NCBI GenBank assembly: GCA_965153355.1
Contig: OZ231127.1
Location: 38,626,001 to 38,690,000, forward strand
Direction: 5' to 3'
Length of the DNA stretch: 64,000 bases
DNA from: Flaccisagitta enflata
Taxonomy: Eukaryota > Chaetognatha > Sagittoidea > Aphragmophora
Positions 16,531 to 28,097 of the stretch are shown piece after piece. Numbering within the stretch: position 1 is the stretch's first letter; every line of letters begins with the position of its first letter. The notes under the pieces are model-generated. The model searched no databases and was not told the origin of the DNA. It was given only the letters and a program-made list of their open reading frames with translations. Both the position numbers and the translations under genes were made by a program.

Positions 16531-17085
16531 CTCTCTCTGCACCTTTACGTCTTCATACGCGCCCTTGATTAAATGTTTACGTGAACATATCATCTCCCTT
16601 CGTCACCGCGCCTTTGCTGGACTTGTTTTGTTTTTTTCTGTTCAATTTTAGTTGAAAGCGTTTTTTTATTGTTTGGCATCTCTGACCCTGCACACCATTG
16701 GTAACGTTTCATACTTTGATTATCACATAAGACAGCATCATTTTGAGAAAAAAAAGTGATTTCTTTTTTTTTTTTTCTTCTTCTTTTTTTTAGTACTTGG
16801 TAGCATTTCTTTCTAGCATTGGCGCATTTCACAGAATGAAGACTTCAATAATCGATCAGGAACAATAAAAACGAGGCAGTCACAATGTACGAAATCCGCG
16901 GGTTTAGTGTGTGGGTGGGGGTATGGGTAGCGCTTACGTATACATTTCTGCGTTAGTAGCAATAGCAGTAAATCAAGAATGTGTCCATCGTCGCCCATAA
17001 ATTGCCTCCAATGCGGTTTTATACAAACTTTGTTCGTCTCCATCGGTTGTTCTTCCCGCTGGCGTGGTTGGCAATGGGGCATTGG
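16531..17085. other. Unassigned sequence
   Basis: No gene or family recognised. T-runs lie near 16764-16792. Confidence 0.4.
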
Positions 17086-17395
17086 TGGAGACAGAAATGA
17101 TGCCAGTAATGGCTACAGTGTCTGTGGTGGCGAAGGTGGCAAGGAGGACAATTATGGCTACGGTGCCTGTGGTGGTGTAAGGGGCAAGGAGGGCAAATAT
17201 GGCTTTGGTGTCTGTGGTAGCGAAGGTGGCAAGGAGGACAATCATGGCTACGGTATCTTTCGAGGCTAAGGTGGCAAGGAGAGTTGCTATGGCTATGGTG
17301 TCTGTGGTAGTGAAGGTGGCAAGGAGGGCAGTTACGGCTACGGTGTCTGTGGCGAAGGTCGCAGAGAGGACCGTCATGGCTACAGTCAGAGTCCA
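17086..17395. repeat. 45-bp coding-compatible minisatellite
   Basis: About six to seven units of 45 bp (core GGCTACGGTGTCTGTGG, then GGCAAGGAGG). Since 45 is a multiple of three, several frames stay open. One gives Gly/Cys-rich 15-residue repeats, and the minus strand gives Thr/Ala-rich ones. No start, signal peptide or splice sites support a real gene. Confidence 0.85.
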
Positions 17396-17699
17396 ACAAA
17401 ATTTTCAGCTGCCTACAAGCGAGATTTTCTCACCAGCTCCTGCCTACAAAAACATTGTATAAATTTTGATCTTGATACTTTATATGTATTTCAAATTGTA
17501 CAAAAGAAAACTATTTGTGGTTACATAAGAATAATTTTTTTTCTTCTTATGATTAAATGGTAAAGCAAATCAAATGAAAATCATTTAAGGCATGAATATT
17601 TTTTAATATATTTTCTTTTCTATTTTATTCTTATTTGATTTACTTCTGGTCTCCCTGCGTACAAAATCTGCAGGTTGCCTACCAGCAATGCTTGAGTGC

Positions 17700-18205
<506 letters not shown>

Positions 18206-18621
18206 AGGGAGAACAGAATTTCCCAGGAAAGAAGAGACGGTGTCGGAACGAAGCATAAATCTAGATGAGCATAAAATCGAATCTCAATCGCGCACAAAAG
18301 CCCTCGACGAAAAACATCCTTTATGGACCTTGAACAGTATATCCTTCGGTCAAATTGATATACAAGGGTAATCCTGAGTCCAGGCCGTATCATATGACCA
18401 ATTGATATTGCCAAGACAGGTGGAAATAGTCCTAAATGTATTTTTTTGTCCGTTGCTACTATTTCTTTTTTAGTTAAAGTCATAGCGAAAGATATTTGCA
18501 ATGTTATGCCACTCAAAAACAAGTACAGTTAAACTCAAAAACAAGTACAGTTAAACTTCACTAGAGGGCATACCAAAGGCAAAGCACTGGGAAAAAGTTA
18601 AAGTCATCGGAAGATGTTCAA
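18206..18621. other. Unassigned sequence
   Basis: No gene seen. A 25-bp unit with ACTCAAAAACAAGTACAG is directly duplicated at 18511-18556. Confidence 0.4.
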
Positions 18622-18910
<289 letters not shown>

Positions 18911-19093
18911 TCAGTAGAGGCGCATGCATGTGACTGGAAATATCGAAATTGAAAATTGGCGCGACCAAGCAAAGAGCACAAATGAGTCATCAGTTGGTGG
19001 CACCGACCTCAAAGCTCAACATCCGGAATCTAACGGAAAACGCGTGGAAGCCAACAAAATAACACGCCTTAATTTTGAGCTGAAAACCGCAGG

Positions 19094-19667
<574 letters not shown>

Positions 19668-19771
19668 ACAGACAGGCTGAAAACAATGTCAGACGCACAA
19701 GTGTTCCAACGCCTACAGGTTTTGGTTGATGAGGAAGACAAGAACGAAAGTTATAGTTAAGGCTCTTGGAA

Positions 19772-20543
19772 AACAAGGCCGTATACACCTCCCTCCAATC
19801 GCACACGGGTGGGCAGGGGTAGTATAGCAAAAAATGGGGGAACCATTTCGGACTAGAGTTAGGACTGAAACCACTTTAGTCAGATTCGGACTTGAGTAGA
19901 AAAAAATTAGACAACCCTTATTTCAAATTTTAAATAGAGTGGTCTTTGATTTTACTTACTCATGGGAATTCTCAAGGTCTGGTTTATATTGTCTATCATT
20001 TTCTTCTCTAATTCTGAATTCATTTTTACTGTTTAGCTTTCCTTTTTTAAAGCACTTCTTTACCCATTGTAATTAAAGAAATATTGAAATCCTTTATAAG
20101 AATAAAACATTTCATTATGAAAAATAATCAAGAAATGAAAGAAAAATCAACATTTATCATTTTCTGTTATAATATTCTTAGCTTTGAAAAAAAATGATGA
20201 TCATTTTAAAAAAACAAAAAGTATCATTTTTGGAGAATTCTGATCTCAACATTTTTTAAAAATTTACAATTATAGATAGTATGAAAAGATAACATAAGAA
20301 TGAATGCAGAGTGATGCAAATGGAAAAACCACTCTAGTTAGAAAGGGCAGTCAAGTTTGGAAATCACTTTAGTCCGATTCTGCCTTGAGTGGTTAGGGAC
20401 CTTACTGCCCTCATTTTCAAATGAGGATTCGGCCTTGAGTGCCCTCCTCCAAGAAATGCTCACACATTGAAAAAGTTACTGAAGGACCGACCGACGGACG
20501 GACCGACACGACAATTGCCAGAGTCGCATGTCCGCGACTAACA
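19772..20543 (+). mobile_element. Family A copy 6, long variant
   Basis: The 5' end AACAAGGCCGTATACACC and GGGTGGGCAGGGG match the family. The 3' end has a GACCGACGGACGGACC tract and hairpin AGTCGCATGTCCGCGACT at 20522-20539. The 770-bp interior is AT-rich and carries a diverged direct repeat (phrase ACTTTAGTCAGATTC near 19872, related phrase near 20372). It may be one copy with an insertion, or two half copies. Confidence 0.55.
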
Positions 20544-20626
20544 AGGGGGGAGGGGGATTGACGATGATGAAGGAATGTCGCCATCATTGACATTGTAAAT
20601 ATATTGTAAAAGTTGGAAGGGTAAGT

Positions 20627-20630
<4 letters not shown>

Positions 20631-20674
<44 letters not shown>
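20631..20674. repeat. (CT)n microsatellite
   Basis: Short CT tract. Confidence 0.95.
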
Positions 20675-20676
<2 letters not shown>

Positions 20677-20859
20677 TTTAGTCGTGTTGCTGCTCGGCCT
20701 TCGTCGTGTCTGTTCCTCGTCTTGTTCCTTGTGTCATTTTCCCCCCGGTGACGACTCGACTGATGATGACCGAACGATTCCACACAAGGACATGTTTTGG
20801 AAAATTTAAACTGTCAACTTTTCCTATTTTTTGAGTATAAAACTTGAACTAGTTTGAGT

Positions 20860-21051
20860 TTGAGGCCGTATACAAGAACCCCCGGTCGATGGACGGGTCG
20901 AAAAGGGCAGTAAAGCGGAAAACGCTCTTATTTCAAAAAAGTTACAGACCAACGAAATGGACTGATGGACGGATGGATGGACGGATTGACCAACCGACAC
21001 GGCAAGTTCTAGGGTCGCGTGTCCGCGAAGTTGCATTTCCGCGACTAAAAA
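20860..21051 (+). mobile_element. Family A copy 7
   Basis: Starts TGAGGCCGTATACAAG and ends in a duplicated, broken hairpin region (GGGTCGCGTGTCCGCGA then TTCCGCGACTAAAAA). A GATGGACGGATGGATGG tract precedes it. Confidence 0.65.
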
Positions 21052-22329
21052 TGTGTTTAGCTGCATTTTTATAAATATCAAATGATGAAGACGGAATAAC
21101 AGGACTAGGTAGTGACATTATTAGTGTTCTTGACCTTGTACATGATCTGATTTGATAGATATTTTTTGAAACTACTACCTTGTAAGTAATTGTAGCATCA
21201 AGCTTTATCTGTCCTAACTTGCTCAAAATTCAACGGATTTAGGTTTTCAAAACAACAAAAATAATCTCCATCAAATTTTCTTACAATCTAATGTTAGACC
21301 AAGCAGAACACACTTCGTTAAAAAGATACAGGATAAAACATAAATCAATGTCAAATGCGAATCTGTAAAAAATAAATCAGCTTTTTTCATCACTTTTTCG
21401 CCCCAGCTTTCACTGTTTTGGGCGCTTTCTTGTGTTTCAGTTTACTGTCAGATTAAATGCTTAGACAGGCCTTTTTTGCCCATGATGAGATCAAATTGAG
21501 AAAGAAAAGCAGTAAAAGAGATTCTATTCTATTGGCAATTTTAAGAAAATCACAATGACAGAGATCAGAGAAATCAGCCAGTCATGCCTTCAATAATCCG
21601 ATTGTTTCCAAATTGGATTGGAAACAAGCAATTTCCATTCAACAGGAAGCACATACAAAGCACCGGTAGCCATTTGAACCTTTTTTCAATCTATTTTTGC
21701 CAGTTAAATAACCAATACTGATATTGATGCTATGATTATTTCCAAGTATTTTGAAATGATCTTCGCGAAAGACTGATTCCCCAACCATACCATCCCGGTG
21801 TGTGACAAGGGACAGGGCTTGATTTGCTCGACCCATTTCCTTCTTTTTTCGCTTTTCCCTTCGCTTCCTTGTCCTTTCGCGGTAATCAGAGCGGCGTTTC
21901 TTCCCCTTAAGGCGTCGTTAATCAAAACCTGAGGATCCCCGAGATCCAAACAACTTTTTCCTTCTGTACCGATTCTTCATTCTTTCTGTATTTCTGTCAT
22001 CATACTTTTCTGTTCAACTGTCATTCTGTTCGTCTCAAACCCAGAAAACAAACTTGCCATTTTACTGTATTTTGTCTTTGTCAGAGATTCTCTCTCATCA
22101 TAGCACATTATATTATTTATGTATGTTCCTGTACAAAATAGACTGAAAATATCGTAATGTGAAACGCACACGCACACGCACACGCACACAACACGTATAT
22201 ATCCACTCAAATTAACATTCTCCGTATTTTCCAAGGCAAAGCCCTTGCTTATGGATGCGACACTTTGCGACAGTAACAGGACACACAAACCCGGCTACCG
22301 GCTTCCCAAGTTGTGTGCAGGGGAGTAAC
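21052..22329. other. Unassigned sequence
   Basis: No recognised gene or repeat family in about 1.3 kb. A short GTGTGC-type run lies at 22166-22190. Confidence 0.4.
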
Positions 22330-22540
22330 AAAACAACAGGGCAACAAGTCGCGGTTGGGCAATGGGCAGGGGCGGTACCGCAAAAAATGTACATACGCGT
22401 CACAGGCAGTGACATAAAATACCATGATAAAGACCATATTTCAACAATGTTACGGACGGACCAACGACTGACCAACCAACCGACCAACAAGACCGACCAA
22501 CCAACCAACTGACGGATCATCAGATCCACCGCCCGACCGA
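22330..22540 (+). mobile_element. Partial family A copy 8
   Basis: Keeps AAGTCGCGGTTGGGC, GGGCAGGGGCGG and a long GACCAACC/GACCGACC tract at 22453-22505. The terminal hairpin is missing. Confidence 0.5.
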
Positions 22541-22610
22541 CTGATCGGCACAGTGACATTTAATCGCATGTAAAACGGTAATTGAGAAATCTAATTGAGG
22601 GCAAGTACTG

Positions 22611-22709
22611 GAGGATGTTCACGAGTATTGCTTAAGCATTGCTTAGCAAGTCTTGAGCAATGCTTAAGTGTTGCTAAGCAATGCTTAAGCAATGATCATG
22701 AACATCCTC
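22611..22709. repeat. Near-perfect 98-bp hairpin
   Basis: GGAGGATGTTCACGAGTATT on the left is mirrored by AATGATCATGAACATCCTCC on the right. The GCTTAAGCATTGCTTAGCAA block is mirrored as well, leaving a loop of about 20 nt. It could be a small foldback transposon or a transcribed hairpin; sequence alone does not decide. Confidence 0.75.
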
Positions 22710-22918
22710 CTGCTCTGAAACGCCAAAAAAGTTGATTGAGAGACCGATGGGAAAAAAAACAAGTAATAGAGTTGCGTTCACAACACTAAAAACTTCATTG
22801 GAAATGTTGGTCACGTATGTTCACTTTTTTTCAAAGTTCCTCTGCCTCAGTTCATCGATTTCCGTTTCAGAAACGCCTTTTTAAGCGCTCTTTACTTTTT
22901 TCTCGTTATTATTTGTGC

Positions 22919-23077
22919 TTTTTAGTCGCGGACGCGCGACTCTTCGCCTTGTTGTGTCGGTCGGTAAGTCCGTCCGTCCGTCCATCCATTGGTCCGAAAT
23001 ATTTCTGTATTGCAAGCGGTTATTGCATTACTGCCAACCGTCCGCGACTATCTTACCGTATATCCGGCCCTGTTTTT
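22919..23077 (-). mobile_element. Family A copy 9
   Basis: Hairpin AGTCGCGGACGCGCGACT at 22924-22941 next to TTTTT, a GTCCGTCCGTCCATCC tract, and a 5' end (complement of CCGGCCCTGTTT) at about 23077. The 5' motif, complement of 23040-23049, is AGTCGCGGAC and equals the hairpin arm. Confidence 0.75.
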
Positions 23078-23767
23078 CTGAAAATGTGCTACTTTGTAAC
23101 TTTGCGTTCCCCCCTCCCCCCCCGTTTCAATTCAGCTTTTTTTTTCCTTCTTTTTTTTTTTTGGTGACAGCGGCCTCAAAACGTAGATGGATTTAAAACG
23201 CCAATGATCTCGGATCTGACTTGAGAGTATTCAGCAAAGGGGCAAACAAGGCCGGAAAAATCCCAGGTGGCCCGGGGCAGTAATGAAAAAGATTTAGGTA
23301 TGTGTACAGTGAAGACAAAATAACTCCTCATGAAGCCAGAGATGTCACAGCCTAGCTGTTGAGCGAAATGGAACAGAAAATGTTTTTCGTTACATTGGTA
23401 AATATCTGTATTTGGCTGATAATAACCAACAATGGAGCTTCTCTTCCTCCACATCTCTTTGCTTTCTCGTTTAAACGCAAGCGCACTAATTTTTTTCTAT
23501 TTGAAAGATGGTTTCTTTTTTCATGAGAAAAAAAAACCTTTGCACTAATTCTATTTGCCTTTTCTCTTTATGGTAGAGTTTGAAGGCATGTACGTGACTG
23601 GTTCAAGGAGGAAGCCATTCTGGTAATTTGCAACGTCCATCCGTCCATTGGTCCATCCACTGGTCTGAAGAGGTATCGTTCAATGGCGCCAAATCATACA
23701 CTAGCGTGCATTTTTCATGCGAAGAATTGGCAAGATAAAAGAAGTAACATTCTTTAAAGAATTGATA
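23078..23767. other. Unassigned sequence with family A fragment
   Basis: A lone 5' end (AAACAAGGCCGGAAAAATCC near 23245) with GGGGCAGTAATG behind it marks an incomplete family A copy. A GTCCATCCGTCCATTGG piece lies near 23635. No gene seen. Confidence 0.4.
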
Positions 23768-24264
23768 CAGTAGATGTCGTCTAGACTTGGAAATACGGGG
23801 GCCCTCATATCCTAACTACCATTTGTGCCAATGAAATGAAACTGTGTCTGTATAATGCTTATGTCCTATAGGGTTGACGATGGGGTATGGCAGCTCTGTG
23901 GATAGAAAATTCCTTTGAATATACTAAATCAAATTTGCTCTGTTCAAACAGCTGCCAGAATTAGTCTAGTGGTTAACTCACTTGACTTCAACTCCGTCTT
24001 GATCAGCTTATTTCCAGGTTCGAATCCCAAGCTGGTTTTGCAATTAAAGCAAAAATATGAAGCTGAAATTCTGCCAAAAAGTGATTGATCCTAATATTTT
24101 ATACTAAAAGTTTTTTTTGTAAGGTAAGCCGTAGGGGGATGCCATACCCCATCGTCAACCCCCTAGGGTCTATACATTACACTAGTAAAATATCAGTCCC
24201 CTCACTGTACTGATGCTGAGGTTATGAGCTCCCCCGTATTTCCAAGTCTAGACGACATCTACTG
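23768..24264. mobile_element. Tc1/mariner-like MITE (497 bp)
   Basis: The two ends are exact complements over about 35 bp, starting CAGTAGATGTCGTCTAGACT, and are flanked by TA on both sides (23766-23767 and 24265-24266). CAGT ends with a TA duplication are typical of Tc1/mariner elements. A second inner inverted pair (GGGTTGACGATGGGGTATGG near 23872, complement near 24151) lies inside. No transposase is encoded. Confidence 0.75.
23953..24036 (+). ncRNA. tRNA-derived sequence with Pol III A and B boxes
   Basis: TAGTCTAGTGG fits the A-box pattern TRGYNNANNGG and GGTTCGAATCC fits the B box, at the spacing expected inside a tRNA with a long variable region. Flanking CCAG and CTGG could pair as an acceptor stem. 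The T stem pairs poorly, so this is more likely a tRNA pseudogene or SINE-like head than a working tRNA. It sits inside the MITE at 23768-24264. Confidence 0.5.
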
Positions 24265-24352
24265 TACCCTGAAATTAGGTCCAAAACAATGGATCATGAG
24301 TCTGAAGATCACTCATGTGGACTGAATTACTGATGGTTTTTCGTGTCTTCCG

Positions 24353-25118
<766 letters not shown>

Positions 25119-25282
25119 AACAAGGCCGGATACACGGCCACCAGTTGCGGACGGGTGGGCAGGGGCGGGAATGCGCGTTTTCCCACTTTTCAACTCGAGC
25201 GTGACGGACCGACCAACCAACCAACCGACGGACGGACGGACGGACAAAGCCTCTTACAGAGTTGCGTGTCCGCAACTAAAAA
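25119..25282 (+). mobile_element. Family A copy 10 (young, with concerted base change)
   Basis: A compact full-length copy: AACAAGGCCGGATACAC at the 5' end, GGGTGGGCAGGGGCGG, the (GACC/GACG) tract at 25204-25243, then the hairpin AGTTGCGTGTCCGCAACT at 25260-25277 and A5. The 5' motif is AGTTGCGGAC at 25143-25152. It is very close to the copy at 61463-61641, yet both motif and hairpin carry T where that copy has C. Confidence 0.85.
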
Positions 25283-25435
25283 GTGAGGAAAAAAAGCAAT
25301 GAGAGAGAAAGAGTCATCTTAAATTATTTTGGCAAAAGTAAGTTATTTTTCAGTTGACGTCAAGAAAGTGGCTTCACCTCATTGGGGGAGATAATTTTCC
25401 TGACACCCGATTGGTCACGGAAGATAAAAAAAACC

Positions 25436-25437
<2 letters not shown>

Positions 25438-25467
<30 letters not shown>
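25438..25467. repeat. (CT)n microsatellite
   Basis: Short CT tract. Confidence 0.93.
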
Positions 25468-25470
<3 letters not shown>

Positions 25471-26299
25471 GTGTTGGGTCAAGTTCCTTATTTTGTTTCC
25501 ATTTTTTTTGTAATCCTCCCGAAAGGCGGACGCCGCCACCGAGGCACTGACGTTCAAAATCTGGAGACAATCGAGACTCTTGTTTCCAGACTGTCCGCGG
25601 CCCACAACGTCTCCTACAATGTAACCCCCCTCTCTTCCTTACAACTTCTAACACTGGGTCTTGCTACCACCCCCTACAGCCTTTACTTACCCCCCTCCCT
25701 CTTTTTCAATCCCCTTTCTCAATCCCCCTTCTCAGTATGTTTTGTCTCACCCTCCTGAGCCAATTTCTCTCTGTCCCCATCCCGCGTCGAATATTCGCTT
25801 TTGTTCACAGATTACCCAGTTCAGTTCATAGATAACTTGAAATCTGAGCAGGGACAGGTACTGCTGAGAATGTTGCTTTCAGGTCGTTGCCTTCATCCCC
25901 CACCTCCTTTTGGTCTAATTTTTTTTCTGTCTCTCTCTCCTCCTCTTCATTTTGTAAAGCCTTTTCCCTCTCCCTCATTCTCCATTTATCTTCTTCCAAA
26001 ATGTTTGACCACCCCCAACCTCGAGTGGCCGTCAACTCCCCCTACCCCCCCCGCCTCCTACAAGTGGCTCAAACATCCGCCCACATGAACCCGTTCAACC
26101 CTCGGGGGTTAACCCCCCCCCTCCATCCCACGCCGTAGCGGGTGCATGAGTCCTTCACGTTTCAGTTGTTGAATTATATTTCTTAATGACGTATAATGAA
26201 TGGCTGTGAATACTTCGGGATACGATCGGGTGGGACCCATTGCGATTGTTGGTGGTTTTGACCATGTGATTCCATCTGAGTAGGCAACTGTCTTACAAG
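25468..26299. other. Unassigned GC-richer sequence upstream of the LTR element
   Basis: The block 25521-25622 is non-repetitive, GC-rich and open in two frames. A 48-nt stretch at 25810-25857 is bounded by TTTTGTTCACAG and a CAG|GTACTG junction. These could be exon remnants, but I could not join them in phase and recognise no product. Confidence 0.25.
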
Positions 26300-26710
26300 T
26301 GTAAGCGGTTATTTATAGCATGATAAATCACGCGCCTTTCTAACCATTTGTAATCATTGCATGATAGATATCGCACCGCTTATCCTCATTTAGCATGTTG
26401 CTTATCATGGCCTTTCATGTAGCTTTTTGTTTAGCTTATAGATCCTATCCTTTCCCTTTAATAGTTTAGATCGGTTCAGCCTTGCGGCTTTTAAATGAGT
26501 GACAATCCATTAACATCACGAGAACGTTTCCTACTAATTGTCGCATGAATATCTATTCACTCTAACCTATTTCCATTTGCCTCTCTAGATTACCAGCTAC
26601 TAAGCCACTAACAGACGATATATAATGAAAGATACTCTTAGTCCGTGACTGGAACTGCCTCTCTCGTGATACCCTGTAAGTTGCCATTTAGGGATAAATA
26701 GCAGCTTATA
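26300..26710 (+). repeat. 5' LTR
   Basis: 411 bp, TGTAAGCGG to CAGCTTATA. A TATA-like ATATATAATG lies at 26619-26628, about 80 bp before the LTR end, where transcription could start. I found no difference from the 3' LTR on direct reading. No canonical AATAAA was seen. Confidence 0.93.
26619..26628 (+). promoter_or_regulatory. Putative TATA box of the 5' LTR
   Basis: ATATATAATG is the best TATA-like sequence in the LTR. The 3' LTR carries the same sequence near 33040. Position relative to any start site is not known. Confidence 0.3.
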
Positions 26711-26711
26711 T

Positions 26712-26723
26712 TGGTGCATCGCC
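26712..26723 (+). other. Primer binding site, tRNA-Gly type
   Basis: TGGTGCATCGCC begins one base after the LTR. The first ten bases are the complement of the 3' end of an invertebrate tRNA-Gly (…CGATGCACCA, from memory of Drosophila tRNA-Gly). Pairing stops early, so the site is short or decayed. Confidence 0.5.
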
Positions 26724-27560
26724 ATCTTACCCTTCGAGTGGCCCCCCATCCTGTATGTACCTGCCCCTCTCTGTAGGTACTGCCCCGCCAGTCTCACCCT
26801 TGATTGGTCCTGAGGGTACTGTCAGCAGGATCACTGCTTCGGGTGTCCTATTGCAGCTGTCCCCACCCCCCTTCTGGCTCCCTCTGCCCAGCTGTTAGGA
26901 CGATCTTCCTTTTCACCCAGTTTTCGCGTCGAAGGCTGGCGTGGAACCTTACGCTGGAAGTGTCGTTGTTGTGACTTGCTCCTCTCGCATGTTCCACAAA
27001 AGCTTCGGTTCCCCTCCTCCCAACGATGGTTGTGCGCATCTGAGTACCTTTGAGTCCGTGGCAGCAGATGCCCAGCCCAAGTGTGCAAGTCTGCCTCTAC
27101 ACTCATGGGTTGCCCAAGTTCCCCCCCGATCCTAGGCTCTCATCCCTTTCCCGCTTCCTCACGTCTGATCTCCCTTCCTGCTGTTAGTGTTACCCCGATG
27201 AAAAGAAAGGGCACTATCGCTGAACCGATAGTTCCTGGCAGGCCGAAGTAGCCGGGATAACCCAACGGATTGTGAGCCCTTTCGCTGAAGTTGCGACCAC
27301 CCTTTTCTAATCTTTCCTTTCCTTACCCCAAGGCGATGAGATTGGCATATTCAGTCACCATTTAAAGCCGCAATTTTAATAATTTTAGCAAAGAATTAGC
27401 TTCAACGCTTTTATTTGTCATTTGACGGACATTTACTTTTACGATCCATTTTACCCCTAAGTTCACGACAATCCCTCAAGTTTTAACACTTCCGTTCTTT
27501 ACAACACATTTTACAAGTGCAATCTAGAGGCAGGGCAACAAAAAAAAAAAAAAAGATACA
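26724..27560. other. Leader region of the LTR element
   Basis: About 840 bp with no convincing reading frame. A 7-bp perfect stem (ACTATCG/CGATAGT, loop CTGAAC) lies at 27212-27231 inside a GGGC…GCCC-bounded stretch. In retroelements such leader stems can serve RNA packaging; that role is inference. Confidence 0.4.
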
Positions 27561-27821
27561 ATGACAATTTCAAATGCGCTTCCGATTATCGTCCACATTT
27601 ATGCAACCCGCACGGCCCTGAGTTTCGTCTTAACAGGAAGAATCGAAGGCGAAGAATGCATCATCTCCTTTGGATCCAAGAAACTCAACCAACGCCAACA
27701 AAAGTGGTCGATTCACGAGCTTGAAACTCAAGCCATGGTATACGCTATCAAAGCCAATACCCAAATCCTTGAAGATCACGACTACGTCATTGAATCAGAT
27801 TATCGCCCCGTCCAGGTGTAG
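27561..27821 (+). pseudogene. RNase H-like fragment of a Ty3/Gypsy polymerase
   Basis: An 86-codon frame. Its middle, ISFGSKKLNQRQQKWSIHE, followed by ETQAMVYAIK and SDYRPVQ, matches the order of RNase H motifs in Ty3/Gypsy polymerases (SRKLN…YSTxExE…A+V+AL…TDHKPL). The expected first catalytic Asp (TDAS motif) is replaced: the site reads YATR. The second acidic position (ELE) and third (SDY) are present. The frame stops right after the third motif. It lies upstream of gag, the reverse of the normal gag-pol order, and no reverse transcriptase precedes it. I infer a captured, inactive remnant. Confidence 0.65.
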
Positions 27822-27920
27822 CATTCTGCTTTCGGGTATTATTGGCAGTCTTTAACTTTTACAGTTGCCTTTGATCTCAAACTCTTATTCCAGCCAATAG
27901 CCACCCCCCCCCCCTCCTCA

Positions 27921-28020
27921 GCCCTAATTTTAGCAACTGGGAAGCACCGAGCCCAGCCTAAACCAACAGAGCCGTTAAGTTAGTAACTGGGAAGGGCAAA
28001 GCCCAGTCTAGCCCAACTGT
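27921..28020. repeat. Short direct duplication before gag
   Basis: AACTGGGAAG…CCCAGCCTA and AACTGGGAAG…CCCAGTCTA are two diverged copies of a unit of about 50 bp lying just ahead of the gag start. Confidence 0.6.
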
Positions 28021-28097
28021 GTCTGCTTGAAGATCAACTTGCCCAAAATTAACATAAATCGGAAGTGTCCCTTGTGAATTCAAAAACTATCGCAAAA

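Noticed and set aside
28065-28097. Upstream extension of gag by 11 codons
   Set aside because: It begins with GTG, not ATG; the ATG at 28098 is the better start in a eukaryote.
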